Source: 39-52-133 sp036523795 (GTDB lineage: Bacteria; Pseudomonadota; Gammaproteobacteria; Burkholderiales; Gallionellaceae). From it: 64,000 nt of DNA. Of this stretch, positions 54,456-64,000 are shown piece by piece. A program made the translations under genes and the position numbers. Location of the stretch: the NCBI GenBank assembly GCA_036523795.1, contig DATDDN010000057.1, positions 1-64,000 on the forward strand, given 5' to 3'. The notes under the pieces were generated by a model. That model searched no databases, was not told the origin of the DNA, and saw only the letters and a program-made list of their open reading frames with translations. The stretch's first letter is position 1. Each line of letters begins with the position of its first letter.

Positions 54456-54671
54456 GATTTCCTTGGTGAGGTAAAAGCCGGGCAAACCGGCACAAGTTAT
54501 TAGGCTTGGTTAAAAGCGGGCGCATTTTAGATCCATTGGGGCGAGATGGTGCAATATGGCCTGACAAGCGTATCGTGGGCTCCGACAAACGGATTATACG
54601 GGACGATCGGCGGATTGCCAGCGCCGACAGGCGGCGCTCTGTGATGTGTCGGGCCTCCGCCCGCGGTCGCG

Positions 54672-56198
54672 CTACTGCTGCTCCAGCCATTCAACCAGGG
54701 CATCCTGCGCCCGCTGGCCGGCCGCTGCGTTGGCATGATTGATGAGGAAGACCGTGATCCATTGCTTGCCGGTGCGCGAGTTGACGTAACCGGCAATGCT
54801 CTTCACACCTTCCAGCGAGCCGCTCTTGAGATGCGCGTGGCTGGTTGCGGGGCAATTGTCCAATCGTCTCCGCATGGTGCCGTCCACGCCGACGATGGGC
54901 AGAGAGGCTTCCACCTCGGCAGACAGCGGGCTTTGCTGCACGCTCTGCAGCAGCAGCGACATGCTGAGCGGGCTGATGCGTTCCTTGCGCGACAGGCCGG
55001 CGCCGTTCTCCAGCACCAGCTCCGGGAAGCTCAGCCCCTTGTGCGCCAGCCAGCTGCGTATGGCCTGGGTGCTACGGGCTATGCTTGCCGGGACGGCGGG
55101 GTGGATCAGGCCGTCCAGCGCAGCGCTGGCGTCGGCCTGGGCAAACGGCTGTGCCGGGACCGCGCTGGCGGCCTCTGCGCCAGGCTGCGTTTCGGGCTGG
55201 TCCATGCTGGGTGCAGGGCCGCCGTTGTTGGCGCCCAGGCTGAGAAACAGCTGGCGGGCCATCACATTGTTGCTGAATTTGTTGATGTCGCGAATCAGCT
55301 CCGTCAGCGGCTGCGAGTAATGGGTGGAAAGCAATGTCGCACCGGCCGGCTTTACGCCTTCATGCGTGCCGCCGTGCAGGCGGCCGCCTACCTCCTGCCA
55401 CACGTCACGAAACACCGCATCAAAATAGCGGCTGTGCGGCAGCAGGCTGAACGGCTTGTCGTGTTCTCCGCAATTGAGGGGGTAGTCGCCGCGCACCTGA
55501 ATGGCGTCGCCCTGCAAGCGCACCTGTATGTTGTCGTCCCAGTCAGCGCAGTTGTGCCGCCCTCTGCGTACCACGCGATCATCCAGGGTGTAGCCGGCCA
55601 GCGCCGGTTCAGTGGTGACATTTACCCGGCTGTCGCCGCTGGGCATGAAGCGCAGGCGAATGGCGTTGAAGTTGAGCAGCAGCGCATCCGGCCCCACGTT
55701 GTAGGCGCGGCTGGGGTCGTTGTCGAAGGCGCCCGGGTCTATCTCTTCGGCCGCGAAGGCGCTGCGATCCAGCACCAGGTCGCCGGTGATTTCACGCAGG
55801 CCGCGGTTGCGCAAATCATGCAGCCACATCCAGAATTGTTCCACGGTAATTTTGGGATCACCGTAGCCCTTGATGATCAGATTGCCGTGCAATACACCGT
55901 TTTCCAGTTGGCCATCCAGCCAGGCTTCCGTCTTCCAGCTGTAGGCCGGGCCGAGCAGCTCCAGTGCGGCATAGGTAGTGAGCAGCTTCATGGTCGACGC
56001 CGGACTCATCGGTCGCGCGGCATTGACCTGGATGAGCGGTTTCTCGGCCCCCAATTCGCGCACGACCACCCCCACGCTGCTGACGGGAATGCGCGCATGA
56101 TGCAGCGCATCCAGTACAGGCTGCGGCAAATCCATGGCGCGTGCAACAGGGCTGAACAGCAGGGTGGCGAGCAGCCACCGGGCATAAACGGGTTTCAT
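54672..56198 (-). CDS. dacB: D-alanyl-D-alanine carboxypeptidase/endopeptidase (PBP4)
   Basis: 508 residues. A signal peptide (ends PVARA) precedes the S13 peptidase domain. The catalytic motif is STMK (ASTMKLLTTYAALE), then SNN in KFSNNVMARQLF, and KSG in LKSGSLEGVKSIAGY. It trims and cleaves peptidoglycan cross-links in the periplasm. The Pro/Ala-rich insertion before residue 370 is not a known motif. It lies 13 bases after bioA in the same direction. Confidence 0.93.
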   Translation of the reverse strand: MKPVYARWLLATLLFSPVARAMDLPQPVLDALHHARIPVSSVGVVVRELGAEKPLIQVNAARPMSPASTMKLLTTYAALELLGPAYSWKTEAWLDGQLENGVLHGNLIIKGYGDPKITVEQFWMWLHDLRNRGLREITGDLVLDRSAFAAEEIDPGAFDNDPSRAYNVGPDALLLNFNAIRLRFMPSGDSRVNVTTEPALAGYTLDDRVVRRGRHNCADWDDNIQVRLQGDAIQVRGDYPLNCGEHDKPFSLLPHSRYFDAVFRDVWQEVGGRLHGGTHEGVKPAGATLLSTHYSQPLTELIRDINKFSNNVMARQLFLSLGANNGGPAPSMDQPETQPGAEAASAVPAQPFAQADASAALDGLIHPAVPASIARSTQAIRSWLAHKGLSFPELVLENGAGLSRKERISPLSMSLLLQSVQQSPLSAEVEASLPIVGVDGTMRRRLDNCPATSHAHLKSGSLEGVKSIAGYVNSRTGKQWITVFLINHANAAAGQRAQDALVEWLEQQ

Positions 56199-56211
56199 GT
56201 GGGGTCAGGTG

Positions 56212-57528
56212 TCACACAAGTTTCTCGATGATTTTCAGGGTGCGTGCGGCGAGCAGGTCCATTTCGGCATCGCTGATGACGTAGGGCGGCATGAAGTACA
56301 CCGTGTTGCCCATCGGTCGCAGCAGCAGTTCGTTTTCCAGGCCGAGCGCAAAGCAGCGCTGGGCAAAGTCTGCATGCGGTGTGTCTACCTCGAAGGCCCA
56401 GATCATGCCGCAGTGACGGAAGTGCTTGACCTTCGGGTGCTCGCGCAAGGGTGCGCAGGTCTGCATGAAGTAACTGGCCTTGCCGTGATTGACCTGCAGC
56501 ACCTCGTCTTCTTCGAAAATGTCGAGGGTGGCGAGCGCGGCGCGGCAGGCCAGCGGGTTGCCGGTGTAGGAGTGCGAATGCAGGAAGCCGCGCGTCAGTT
56601 CGTCATCGTAGAAGGCCTGGTAGATCGGCTCCTGCGTCATCACCACGGACAGCGGCAGGTAGCCGCCGCTGATGCCCTTGGACAGCAGCAGGAAGTCGGG
56701 TGAGACATTGGCCTGCTCGCAGGCGAACAGCGTGCCGGTGCGCCCCATGCCGACGGCAATCTCATCGGCGATCAGGTGTACGTTGTAATGGTGGCAAAGC
56801 TCGCGCGCGCGCGCGAGGTAGATCGGGTGGTACATCGCCATGCCCGCAGCCCCCTGCACCAGTGGTTCGATGATCATCGCGGCCAGCTGCTGGTGATGCT
56901 GCTGCAGATAGGCTTCCAGCTGGGTGGCGCAGCGCAGCGCGTAGTGTGCTGCTGTTTCCCCCGGTGCGGCATCGCGCCAGTCCGGGCTGGGCACGGTGGC
57001 ATTCTGCTTGATCAGGGTGCCGTAGGCATCCTTGAACAGGGCGACGTCGGTCACGCTCAGCGCGCCCAGGGTTTCGCCGTGGTAGCTGTGCTGCAGACTG
57101 ATGAAATCGGTCTTTTGCGGCTGCCCGCTGTTGCGCCAGAAGTGCACGCTCATCTTGAGAGCGATCTCGGTGGCAGAGGCGCCGTCGGAGGCATAAAAAC
57201 AGTGTCCCAGGCCCTTGGGTGCCAGTTGTGCGAGGCGTTCCGACAATTTCACCACCGGTTCATGAGTGAAGCCGGCCAGCATCACGTGTTCCAGTTTGCC
57301 GAGCTGGTCCACCAGTGCCGCATTGATGTGCGGATTGCAGTGCCCGAACAGGTTCACCCACCACGAGCTCACCGCATCCAGGTAACGCCTGTTCTCCTGG
57401 TCATACAGCCACACGCCGCTGCCGCGCGCGATCGGCACCAGCGGCAGGGTCTCATGGCGCTTCATCTGCGTGCACGGATGCCACACGGCAGCGCGGGATC
57501 GGGCAAGCAGTTCGGCATTGCGATGCAT
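56212..57528 (-). CDS. bioA: adenosylmethionine-8-amino-7-oxononanoate aminotransferase
   Basis: 438 residues of the class III aminotransferase fold. HPCTQMKRHETLPLVPI at the start and SSWWVNLFGHCNP are BioA-specific; the PLP lysine is in LLLSKGISGGYLPLS. It transfers an amino group from SAM in biotin synthesis. The start at 57528 has GGAG 9 bases upstream; the longer open frame runs into the promoter region. Other bio genes are not in the window. Confidence 0.94.
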   Translation of the reverse strand: MHRNAELLARSRAAVWHPCTQMKRHETLPLVPIARGSGVWLYDQENRRYLDAVSSWWVNLFGHCNPHINAALVDQLGKLEHVMLAGFTHEPVVKLSERLAQLAPKGLGHCFYASDGASATEIALKMSVHFWRNSGQPQKTDFISLQHSYHGETLGALSVTDVALFKDAYGTLIKQNATVPSPDWRDAAPGETAAHYALRCATQLEAYLQQHHQQLAAMIIEPLVQGAAGMAMYHPIYLARARELCHHYNVHLIADEIAVGMGRTGTLFACEQANVSPDFLLLSKGISGGYLPLSVVMTQEPIYQAFYDDELTRGFLHSHSYTGNPLACRAALATLDIFEEDEVLQVNHGKASYFMQTCAPLREHPKVKHFRHCGMIWAFEVDTPHADFAQRCFALGLENELLLRPMGNTVYFMPPYVISDAEMDLLAARTLKIIEKLV

Positions 57529-57793
57529 GGCTGGGCGCTCCTCTGAAAGCGGGTGTTGGGGACGGATATCGCAGCGGGCGACGCGTGCGGCCAGAATGGC
57601 GGGGATTATAGAGGAACTGCCCTGCGCGACCGGCAACAATTTGCCGTGCCGGAATGGGCTTGTTTCGGGCGCGGGTATTGTTGACTAAAACCGTCAGGAT
57701 TAGGGTAGCATACGTCCTTTCGTTCGACGAGTGGCAATGGTCGCTTGTTGAATGATATTTCGCGACACAAATAGATTTCTGGAGGATGTAGAG

Positions 57794-58030
57794 ATGACTG
57801 ATGCAGTATGTGCAAAGAAGGGACCTTATAAGATGGAATTGGCGGCGGGCGATTATTACTGGTGCGCCTGTGGCCGCTCAAAGAATCAGCCTTTCTGCGA
57901 TGGTTCGCACTCGGGAACGGATATTTCGCCGGTCAAATTTACCGTGGAGCAAAAGGAAACCAGATACATGTGCGGCTGCCGTGCCAGTAAGGGAGCGCCC
58001 TTCTGCGATGGCTCGCACAACCGTCTGTAA
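57794..58030 (+). CDS. CDGSH iron-sulfur domain protein, two-domain
   Basis: 78 residues carrying two CDGSH motifs: CACGRSKNQPFCDGSH and CGCRASKGAPFCDGSH, each with a CxC...C...H ligand set for a 2Fe-2S cluster. GGAGG precedes the ATG at 57794 by nine bases. The soluble bacterial two-motif form is found near stress genes; function is thought to be redox or cluster transfer. It lies 200 bases before groES on the same strand. Confidence 0.9.
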   Translation: MTDAVCAKKGPYKMELAAGDYYWCACGRSKNQPFCDGSHSGTDISPVKFTVEQKETRYMCGCRASKGAPFCDGSHNRL

Positions 58031-58128
58031 TAGCTGTTCGGTTTTCATGTAATCCGGCCCGCCTTGTGCGGGCCGGTTCATTTCAGGCCAAGCCTGGCGT
58101 TGCACGGACAAAGAATTGTTGCCGTGCA

Positions 58129-58155
58129 CTTGAAATAACGCGCCTCCGCCCCTAT
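58129..58155 (+). promoter_or_regulatory. sigma-32 heat-shock promoter of groESL
   Basis: CTTGAAA at 58129-58135 and CCCCTAT at 58149-58155 are 13 bases apart, close to the sigma-32 consensus CTTGAAA-N13/14-CCCCATnT. The position suits the groES leader. Confidence 0.85.
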
Positions 58156-58157
58156 CA

Positions 58158-58184
58158 TTGGCAGTCGCAGGCGCAGAGTGCTAA
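58158..58184 (+). promoter_or_regulatory. CIRCE-like HrcA operator, degenerate left arm
   Basis: TTGGCAGTC-N9-GAGTGCTAA at 58158-58184. The right arm is a perfect half of the consensus TTAGCACTC-N9-GAGTGCTAA; the left arm has two mismatches. It starts three bases after the sigma-32 -10 and covers the transcription start, a repressor position. Confidence 0.8.
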
Positions 58185-58233
58185 AACTTGCGCCGATGTT
58201 TTTTAATCGATTGTTTCTTAGGAGATAACAAGC

Positions 58234-58524
58234 ATGAAAATCCGTCCTTTGCACGACCGCGTAATCGTTAGACGCATGGAAGAAGAGCGCAAGACCGCAT
58301 CCGGTATCGTGATTCCCGATGCTGCCACCGAGAAACCAGATCAAGGCGAAATCATCGCCGTGGGCAACGGCAAGATGGGTGATGACGGCAAACTGCAGCC
58401 CATGAACGTGAAGGTGGGCGACAAAGTGTTGTTCGGCAAATATGCCGGCCAGACATTCAAGATGGATGGCCAGGAATTCATGACGATGCGCGAAGACGAC
58501 ATCATCGGCGTCATCGAAGGCTAA
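58234..58524 (+). CDS. groES: co-chaperonin GroES
   Basis: 96 residues. RPLHDRVIVRRMEEERKT at the start and the mobile loop segment KTASGIVIPD are typical; the last residues DIIGVIEG match. It caps GroEL. AGGAGATAACAAGC precedes the ATG. Expression combines sigma-32 and CIRCE signals upstream. Confidence 0.98.
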   Translation: MKIRPLHDRVIVRRMEEERKTASGIVIPDAATEKPDQGEIIAVGNGKMGDDGKLQPMNVKVGDKVLFGKYAGQTFKMDGQEFMTMREDDIIGVIEG

Positions 58525-58556
58525 GCAGAATTTAACGAATCTCAGGAGAAATCAAC

Positions 58557-60200
<1,644 letters not shown>

Positions 60201-60446
60201 TTTGAACCTACTGCGCGACTCGATTCACCCGTAAAGGGTGGCCCGATGGTACCCGGTGGCTTTCGCCACCACCCATTCGCTCGCGGCGTTGCGCGGTGTT
60301 GGCTCCGGCATCACGCGCTTTGCGCATGAGCCTGCACCGCAACTGCGTTGTCGAAATCCTCATGTACTGCAAGTACACTCCGGTTTCTCCGCGCCGTGCG
60401 CCTTGCACTCGAGCCGCTCGCTACGGTTCAGGTGCATTGCTTCGAA
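60201..60446. other. post-groEL intergenic region with small hairpins
   Basis: A GC-rich, gene-free 246-base tail after groEL. It has short hairpins (GGTGGC-TTTC-GCCACC at about 60257-60272; GTACT-GCAA-GTAC near 60364). No convincing coding frame; short open frames are likely chance. Function unknown. Confidence 0.4.
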
Positions 60447-60475
60447 CAAACCCCGCTACGGCGGGGTTTGTTTTT
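60447..60475 (+). terminator. strong terminator before the tRNA cluster
   Basis: CAAACCCCGC-TACG-GCGGGGTTTG is a perfect 10-bp stem with a 4-nt loop followed by TTTTT. Confidence 0.9.
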
Positions 60476-60503
60476 GTGATGACGACTCGCCCAAGCCGGA
60501 TGG

Positions 60504-60532
60504 TTTGCATAAATCCTGTTTGCCGCTATAAT
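60504..60532 (+). promoter_or_regulatory. promoter of tRNA-Phe
   Basis: TTTGCA (60504-60509) and a perfect TATAAT (60527-60532) 17 bases apart, followed by a GC-rich discriminator (GCGCG) typical of stably regulated tRNA promoters. Confidence 0.75.
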
Positions 60533-60576
60533 GCGCGACTTCGCGAAATCGCAAGATGGTTTCGAAGTGCGAATTT

Positions 60577-60652
60577 GGCTCGGTAGCTCAGTCGGTAGAG
60601 CAGAGGATTGAAAATCCTTGTGTCGGTGGTTCGATTCCGCCCCGAGCCACCA
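60577..60652 (+). tRNA. tRNA-Phe (anticodon GAA)
   Basis: Complete cloverleaf: acceptor GGCTCGG/CCGAGCC, anticodon loop TTGAAAA (GAA), T loop TTCGATT, discriminator A, encoded CCA. 76 nt. Confidence 0.96.
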
Positions 60653-60665
60653 AATAAGCAAAGAG

Positions 60666-60690
60666 GCCTGCAGAAGATGCAGGCTTTTTT
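60666..60690 (+). terminator. tRNA-Phe terminator
   Basis: GCCTGCA-GAAGA-TGCAGGC then TTTTTT. First of three related terminators in this cluster. Confidence 0.9.
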
Positions 60691-60759
60691 CATCCCTAGC
60701 CGTTCAGAGGTTTAGGAGAAGTAGGGGCAGGGCTGTACAGGCCTCTACAAACGGGTTTG

Positions 60760-60836
60760 GGAGTGGTAGTTCAGTTGGTTAGAATACCGGCCTGTCACGC
60801 CGGGGGTCGCGGGTTCGAGTCCCGTCCACTCCGCCA
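60760..60836 (+). tRNA. tRNA-Asp (anticodon GTC)
   Basis: Complete cloverleaf: acceptor GGAGTGG/CCACTCC, anticodon loop CTGTCAC (GTC), T loop TTCGAGT, discriminator G, encoded CCA. 77 nt. Confidence 0.96.
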
Positions 60837-60842
60837 ACACAC

Positions 60843-60872
60843 AAAAGGCCTGCAGAGATGCAGGCCTTTTTG
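60843..60872 (+). terminator. tRNA-Asp terminator
   Basis: AAAAGGCCTGCA-GAGA-TGCAGGCCTTTT, a perfect 12-bp stem, with T-tract following. Second of three related terminators. Confidence 0.9.
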
Positions 60873-60943
60873 TTTTCTACAAATGCCCCATTTTTTCTTC
60901 AATTTCTCCGAAAATTGGGGCAAGCCCGTTGGCCATCTGTACA

Positions 60944-61732
60944 ATGATTCAGGAAGAAAATACTCCAATTTATCCATGTATGACAGAAGAAGGTTACACA
61001 GCTACAGTTGATTACGAGCATATAGATGTTGCTCTAAAATCGTTCTGGTTGCCCTTCAACGAGCTAGTGAGCGAAATGGACTCGTTTGTACCACGGCCCT
61101 TGTCGGACTTCGCAGACAAGCAGAACGCCTTGTCTGCTCATCTTAGGGGCATGAATCCTAATATGTCCGACGAAACGGCAAATGAGGAGGCAAGAAGGCT
61201 AGTCGCATCTTCTGAATCCGGTGACTGGCAGTTTTGGCGGCTATTCTCAGCCAGGCTGATGACAATGCACGTCACAGTCACGCTTCTCTCACAGGCACTG
61301 TGTGAGGCAGAAATAAATGCAATTCTGGCAACAGGGCTCCACGAAAAGGGTTTGGCTAAGCGATTTGAGAAAATTGAGAGGGACAGCCTGAAGATAAAAT
61401 GGCTAAAGCACCCCAAAATTTTCGCTCCAGAATATGAGTTAAAAGAGGATTCGGCGCTGTTCGAAACCCTGAGTCACCTAATATCGCAACGTAATGCTTG
61501 GATGCACCACAAGATTCAATTGAGGGTTGGGGAAAAAGAAATTCTGGAAGGGTCAAAGCTAAAGAGGCTCTCATATCAGGAGAACGTATATTGGATAAAA
61601 CGCTACTTTAGTCTGCCCTATGATCTTGCGGCTCACATGCTCGCACAGTCTCGACAAATGACGGCGTTCCTTATTTGTTACAACCGCTCACCAATTCCGG
61701 TCGCAGAAGCTCATAGCGAACAGGCCAGCTAG
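60944..61732 (+). CDS. unknown protein with HEPN-like R-x4-H motif
   Basis: 262 residues from the ATG at 60944; a TTG at 60929 and an ATG at 60977 are alternatives and ribosome sites are weak. Mostly helical by residue pattern, no signal peptide or membrane helix. Residues 183-188 read R-N-A-W-M-H, the R-x4-6-H form with Asn after Arg that marks HEPN ribonucleases, in an otherwise unrecognised protein. It lies between two related terminators next to tRNA-Asp and is less GC-rich than the core, so it looks inserted. An anti-phage or toxin RNase role is possible but unproved. Confidence 0.6.
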   Translation: MIQEENTPIYPCMTEEGYTATVDYEHIDVALKSFWLPFNELVSEMDSFVPRPLSDFADKQNALSAHLRGMNPNMSDETANEEARRLVASSESGDWQFWRLFSARLMTMHVTVTLLSQALCEAEINAILATGLHEKGLAKRFEKIERDSLKIKWLKHPKIFAPEYELKEDSALFETLSHLISQRNAWMHHKIQLRVGEKEILEGSKLKRLSYQENVYWIKRYFSLPYDLAAHMLAQSRQMTAFLICYNRSPIPVAEAHSEQAS

Positions 61733-61761
61733 TTATTTATATGGGGTGATCTTGTGCAGAT

Positions 61762-61797
61762 AAGGCCTGCAGAGATGGCAGGCCTTTTCTTTTTTTC
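61762..61797 (+). terminator. terminator after the HEPN-like gene
   Basis: AAGGCCTGC-AGAGATG-GCAGGCCTT then TTCTTTTTTT. Third terminator of the family; its inner sequence matches that of the tRNA-Asp terminator with one inserted G. Confidence 0.88.
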
Positions 61798-61817
61798 GGC
61801 GCACTGTTCTGTGCGTT

Positions 61818-62393
61818 CTAATGCAGCAGGCTGTCTACCCTGAGCAGGGTCAGTATGCCCAGCACGGCAAAGATGCCTGCCGCGATGCTGTGCACCAGTT
61901 TCATCGGGATCTTCTGTGCCAGCCTGTCGCCAACGAACACGGCGGGCACGTCGGCCAGCAGCATGCCCAGGGTGGTGCCCGTCACGACCAGTACGGGGTT
62001 GGGGAAATGCGCGGCGAGGGCGACGGTGGCGATCTGGGTCTTGTCTCCCATCTCGGCCAGGAAGAAGGTGACTAGAGTCGCGCCAAATACGCCCAGGCGG
62101 CTGGCGATCTGCGTTTCCTCTTCTTCGATGGCATCTGGAATCAGGGTCCAGATGGCCATGCCGATAAACGACAGGCCCAGCACCCAGCGCAGAATTTCGG
62201 GCGAGGTCATTGCCGTGATCCAGGCGCCCAGTGCGCCAGCCAGGCCGTGATTGAGCAGGGTGGCGACCAGGATGCCGGCAATGATGGGAATGGGCTTGCG
62301 AAAGCGTGCGGCGAGGATGAAGGCGAGCAGCTGGGTCTTGTCGCCGATTTCAGCCAGGGCGACGACGCCGGTCGAGACGAGGAGATCTTGCAT
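61818..62393 (-). CDS. TMEM165/GDT1 family cation transporter
   Basis: 191 residues with six or so membrane helices in two repeats. The two signature E-x-G-D-K-T motifs (AEIGDKTQLLAF and AEMGDKTQIATV) are intact and form the cation path. Members move Mn2+ or Ca2+ out of the cytosol. A Mn2+-sensing riboswitch is often upstream of relatives; I did not find one. Convergent with the HEPN-like gene. Confidence 0.92.
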   Translation of the reverse strand: MQDLLVSTGVVALAEIGDKTQLLAFILAARFRKPIPIIAGILVATLLNHGLAGALGAWITAMTSPEILRWVLGLSFIGMAIWTLIPDAIEEEETQIASRLGVFGATLVTFFLAEMGDKTQIATVALAAHFPNPVLVVTGTTLGMLLADVPAVFVGDRLAQKIPMKLVHSIAAGIFAVLGILTLLRVDSLLH

Positions 62394-62602
62394 GATGAGG
62401 GTCGAGAGCGAGTGTGGTGGCGGTTTCCCGGAGGTTCAGACAGGTAATGAGGCGCGGATTGTAGTGCCGCGCGGGACGCTCCAGCAAGCTGACCTGGTCT
62501 GTCAGGCTTGTCAGCGCGCCGCTTCGTTGTCATGATAGGAAAAAAACACGATTTGATTCAGCTGGTTCACGAGTGCGCCCAGCACAAGGGGAGATAATCT
62601 AG

Positions 62603-64000
62603 ATGATCCTGTCATTCCTGGCTGGAATGGGGAAAGGGAAGGGAAGCAAGGCTGTCGCCCTGGCATTGGCATGTCTTTCCATCTTTGCAGTGCTCGCGTT
62701 GTACTACACGCAGAACTCCTTTCTGGATGCATTTGAGGCCAAGACCTATGATTTGCGCTTCAAGCGCCTGCGCGGCCCGCTTCCGGTTACGCCTGACATC
62801 GCCATCGTGGCCATCGATGAAAAGAGCGTGCGCGAGCTGGGGCGCTTCCCCTGGAGCAGGATTCAATACGTGCCCCTGCTGCAGCAGTTGCATGCGGCGG
62901 GAGCCAAGGCGGTGGTGTTCGATGCCTTCTTTCCCGAACGTGAAAGTGCCGCGGCAGACCGCGCGTTTGCTGCGGCCATCCTCAAGGCAGGCAATGTGGT
63001 CCTGGCAGCATCGTTCGACTTCGACAATGCGATGCACGTGGTCGGCGAGACTCGCTCGCTGCCGGAAATCGAGCGCGCTGCTGCGGGCATTGCCCATATC
63101 AACATGCTGCCGGACGATGACGGCGTCATCCGGCGCAATTTTCTGCTGATTGAAGCGCAGGGAAAACTGATGCCCTCGCTGGGCCTGCAGGGGGCGATGG
63201 CTGCGCTGGGCGAGAAAACATTCAAAGCCGGTGCGTTCGAGGTGCATGTGGGCGAGCGCTCCATCCCGGTCAACGGCAGCCGGGCCATGTGGGTCAACTA
63301 CACCGGGCGCACCGGCAATTATCCGCGCTATTCGTTTACCGACATCGTGCATGGGCGCGTGGCCCCGTCCCTGCTGAAAGACAAGGTGTTGTTTGTAGGA
63401 GCCACCGCATTGGGCATCTACGACATGCGCGTGACGCCGTTTGATGCCAATACGCCCGGGGTGGAGGTGCATGCCACGGTGGCGGACGACATCATCAGCG
63501 AGCGCTTCATACGGCAGAGCGGGCTGGAAGCCCTGTTCGACATGGTGATGATCGCCGCGGTGGGTGCGCTGACCTTCTATCTGACCATGCACATGCGCTT
63601 GTATGGCGCATTGCCAGTCACCCTGCTGCTTGCTTCTGCCTATGTCTGGTTGAGCTACTGGATGTTCACTGCAGGGCACTGGGTGAGCATGGTCTATCCG
63701 CCGCTGTCTGCGATCGCCGTCCTGATGGTTGTGGGCAGCTTCCGCTATCTGGTGCTGGAACGCAGTGCGCGCGAGATGCGCTCCATGTTCTCCAGCTACC
63801 TGTCAGACAAGCTGGTATCGCGCCTGGAGCGGGAGCCGGACGCCGCCCGCATCGGCGGCGACATCAAGGAAGTCACCATCCTGTTTACCGACATCAAGGG
63901 ATTCACCACTTTCAGCGAGAAGCACGAGCCACAGGACGTGGTGGCGCGGCTGAACGAGTACCTGGGCGCCATGGTGCAGATCATCGAGGAATTTGACGGC
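62603..64000 (+). CDS. CHASE2-domain class III adenylate/guanylate cyclase, truncated by window edge
   Basis: 466 codons to the window end. GGGGAG precedes the ATG. A membrane helix (about 18-36), an extracytoplasmic CHASE2 sensor (about 40-310; IAIVAIDEKSVRELGRFPWSR), two or three further helices (about 310-385), then the start of a class III cyclase domain: VTILFTDIKGFTTFSE carries the first metal-binding aspartate. The rest of the catalytic domain lies right of the window. Confidence 0.92.
   Translation, partial: MILSFLAGMGKGKGSKAVALALACLSIFAVLALYYTQNSFLDAFEAKTYDLRFKRLRGPLPVTPDIAIVAIDEKSVRELGRFPWSRIQYVPLLQQLHAAGAKAVVFDAFFPERESAAADRAFAAAILKAGNVVLAASFDFDNAMHVVGETRSLPEIERAAAGIAHINMLPDDDGVIRRNFLLIEAQGKLMPSLGLQGAMAALGEKTFKAGAFEVHVGERSIPVNGSRAMWVNYTGRTGNYPRYSFTDIVHGRVAPSLLKDKVLFVGATALGIYDMRVTPFDANTPGVEVHATVADDIISERFIRQSGLEALFDMVMIAAVGALTFYLTMHMRLYGALPVTLLLASAYVWLSYWMFTAGHWVSMVYPPLSAIAVLMVVGSFRYLVLERSAREMRSMFSSYLSDKLVSRLEREPDAARIGGDIKEVTILFTDIKGFTTFSEKHEPQDVVARLNEYLGAMVQIIEEFDG

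Noticed and set aside
62394..62602. Possible Mn2+ riboswitch (yybP-ykoY type) ahead of the GDT1-family gene
   Set aside because: Neither the conserved loop motifs nor the expected stem order could be found on the minus strand.

Overview
The window reads as a chromosome segment of a GC-rich betaproteobacterium. The order Nitrosomonadales (Gallionellaceae-like) is my best guess, from gene order and protein style only: gatCAB divergent from mreBCD-mrdA-rodA-rlpA, dapF-DUF484-xerC, ahcY-(PF04020 membrane protein)-metF with SAH riboswitches, and groESL with both sigma-32 and CIRCE signals. Most genes are core housekeeping. Genus cannot be fixed without a search.

Layout. 1-330: the first 24 codons of a P4-type integrase beside tRNA-Arg(CCG), i.e. 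the edge of an integrated element lying mostly to the left. 0.5-5.1 kb: a tightly overlapping rightward run (CoA-binding protein, tag, dapF, DUF484, xerC, rlmI). 5.2-10.0 kb: leftward aldehyde dehydrogenase and gatCAB, with a low-GC patch inside gatB. 10.0-16.6 kb: the rod-shape operon mreBCD-mrdA-rodA-rlpA. 16.6-19.05 kb: a low-GC accessory pocket with three unknown genes, a duplicated rlpA 3' end and a 582-bp inverted-repeat element. 19.06-22.85 kb: leftward SDR, dsbA, SPOR protein and argS. 23.0-34.2 kb: a GGDEF-EAL protein, a frameshifted SRPBCC gene, a PstS-like protein, a branched-chain amino-acid-type ABC operon with a fused permease-ATPase, and a lytic transglycosylase. 34.3-41.4 kb: cca, a uracil-DNA glycosylase-like gene, secreted unknowns, a PNPOx-like protein, a MidA-type methyltransferase, a pteridine-reductase-like SDR and ttcA. 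41.56-42.12 kb: a second copy of the inverted-repeat element.

42.2-48.9 kb is leftward and holds YhcH, cytochrome b561, trhP and the methyl-cycle genes metK, ahcY and metF. metK makes SAM, ahcY removes SAH, and metF supplies methyl groups. Separate SAH-riboswitch-like aptamers precede metK and ahcY. 49.1-52.35 kb: two LpxL-like acyltransferases and ubiD. 52.4-54.5 kb: three small outer-membrane beta-barrel proteins in tandem. 54.7-57.5 kb: dacB and bioA. 57.8-60.2 kb: a CDGSH protein and heat-shock groESL. 60.5-61.8 kb: tRNA-Phe, tRNA-Asp and an unknown gene with a HEPN-like R-x4-H motif, punctuated by three near-identical terminators. 61.8-64 kb: a GDT1-family transporter and the start of a CHASE2-adenylate cyclase that runs off the window.

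The most unusual signals are: the two-copy ~570-bp element whose central hairpin changes in a compensatory way; the twin SAH aptamers including one on metK; the duplicated rlpA tail flanking a secreted-protein gene; the HEPN-like gene between duplicated tRNA terminators; and the mosaic patch in gatB.
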